From: CAHJXF01 sp038240015
GTDB taxonomy: Bacteria > Pseudomonadota > Gammaproteobacteria > Burkholderiales > Burkholderiaceae_D
NCBI GenBank assembly: GCA_038240015.1
Contig: JBBSEF010000022.1
Span: forward strand, 1 to 41,274
Direction of reading: 5' to 3'
Length of the DNA stretch: 41,274 nt
Below are positions 40,560 through 41,274 of the stretch, piece after piece (position 1 is the stretch's first letter; every line of letters begins with the position of its first letter). The notes below the pieces were generated by a model, which saw only the letters and a list, made by a program, of their open reading frames with translations, searched no databases and had not been told where the DNA came from. The position numbers were made by a program, and so were the translations under genes.

Positions 40560-41274
40560 TCAAGTACGCATCGCACGTGATGCCGGAACGCGCACCGTGG
40601 CTGAAACAAGAGATTCTCCGAGCAGCCAGATCGATATGCCCAGCAGGCCGATGTCCTTCAACAGGAATTGGCCGACATCGGAGATGACGGGAAAGCCCAT
40701 AGGCGTGGAAACTCCTGGCGTAGTGAAGAAGAAAGTCAGTGTGATGAGGAAGGTGAGGACCGCCATCGCACCGCCCACCACCGCCGCCCGCGGCGCAGTC
40801 TTGTGCAGCGCCAGCAATATTCCGGTCGCGATTTCATAGACGCCGAGCATGATGCTCGCGCCCTGGATGCCCAATGACGCATGCCACCAGCCCACGATCG
40901 GACTGTTCGCGATGAATGGAGCAACCCCGGTCGCCTCGTAACTGGTGAACTTCATTGCGCCGAACCACAGGAAGATCACCACCAGCGCGTAGCGAACGAA
41001 GGCGACGCCGAAGCGAAAGACGGATTCGTTGCGATAGTCGAAAGACGACCAGGTGCGCGGGGTATCGCTCGTAGCGATCACGCGCGATCTGAAACGCGAC
41101 TCGCCGAGAATAAAGATCGAAATCCCGAGCAAGCCCAGATCCTTCAACAGAAACTGACCGGGAATTGCGGACAAGGCCGGAAAGCCGCCCGCCAGAGGTT
41201 CTGCGACACCGGGCGTCGAGAACATGAAGGTGAGCGTGATCAAGAAGGTGATCACACCGATCGCCGCGCCGATC
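40560..41274 (-). CDS. Tandem DUF417 (YkgB/RclC-like) membrane protein, 5' end cut by window
   Basis: The frame runs off the right edge; an internal GTG at 41255 is not the true start, since coding similarity continues before it. Two copies of one unit are seen: ITFLITLTFMFSTPGV ... GQFLLKDLGLLGISIFILGES, and later LTFLITLTFFFTTPGV ... GQFLLKDIGLLGISIWLLGES. The second copy is complete, with RYALVVIFLWFGAMKFTSYEATGVAPFIANSP typical of DUF417. Single-unit relatives such as RclC of E. coli are linked to reactive chlorine resistance; the role of this double form is unknown. It is convergent with the AraC gene. Confidence 0.9.
   Translation of the reverse strand, partial: IGAAIGVITFLITLTFMFSTPGVAEPLAGGFPALSAIPGQFLLKDLGLLGISIFILGESRFRSRVIATSDTPRTWSSFDYRNESVFRFGVAFVRYALVVIFLWFGAMKFTSYEATGVAPFIANSPIVGWWHASLGIQGASIMLGVYEIATGILLALHKTAPRAAVVGGAMAVLTFLITLTFFFTTPGVSTPMGFPVISDVGQFLLKDIGLLGISIWLLGESLVSATVRVPASRAMRT

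Overview
The window is high-GC DNA from a Gram-negative bacterium. It carries type II secretion (gsp), Tat and lipoprotein signals, a FecR/OmpA/CHASE2 envelope module and an aerobic phenylacetate (paa) operon with a TetR-type repressor. The gene content suggests a proteobacterium, probably Betaproteobacteria (Burkholderiales-like); this is inferred from gene order and protein style, not from a marker gene. No tRNA, rRNA, CRISPR array, insertion sequence or integrase was seen.

Layout. 1-5378 (+): the C-terminal part of a GMC oxidoreductase (cut by the window edge), a 143-aa protein, a 431-aa membrane protein with an internal duplication, a DyP peroxidase and a catalase-related haem protein; the last three genes overlap by ATGA. 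5461-8605 (-): FecR-domain protein, OmpA-type lipoprotein and a CHASE2/HD-GYP protein, probably one operon that senses the envelope and degrades c-di-GMP. 8770-10560 (-): cytochrome c, Tat-exported metallophosphoesterase and a stand-alone CuA protein, divergent from an ECF sigma/anti-sigma pair (10709-11954, +). 12318-14782 (+): acyl-CoA synthetase and an enoyl-CoA hydratase relative lacking the catalytic glutamates. 14817-16357 (-): Tat-exported animal-type haem peroxidase broken by a one-base frameshift. 16575-17152 (+): small membrane protein plus HTH regulator, behind a promoter flanked by two near-palindromic operators.

17221-30585: a type II secretion locus. gspG-H-I-J-K-L-M-N-D-E run on the minus strand in a tightly overlapping array, then three unrelated small genes (59 aa, DUF2726, a VOC protein with an internal deletion), then gspF; gspC is divergent. 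Several gsp genes hold in-frame tandem repeats, and the GspG leader is an unusual His/Arg-rich extension.

30638-38250 (+): phenylacetate catabolism: paaI, paaK, paaA, paaB, paaC, paaD, paaE, the paaR-like TetR gene and a cytochrome P450, starting from a textbook promoter whose spacer is a perfect 16-bp palindrome. PaaK makes phenylacetyl-CoA, PaaABCE with PaaD epoxidise the ring and PaaI rescues stalled CoA thioesters; the later enzymes (PaaG, PaaZ, PaaF, PaaH, PaaJ) are outside the window.

38269-41274: a VapBC toxin-antitoxin pair (-) with an inverted-repeat operator, a small secreted protein (-), an AraC regulator (+) with an ambiguous start, and a duplicated DUF417 membrane protein (-) that runs off the right edge.
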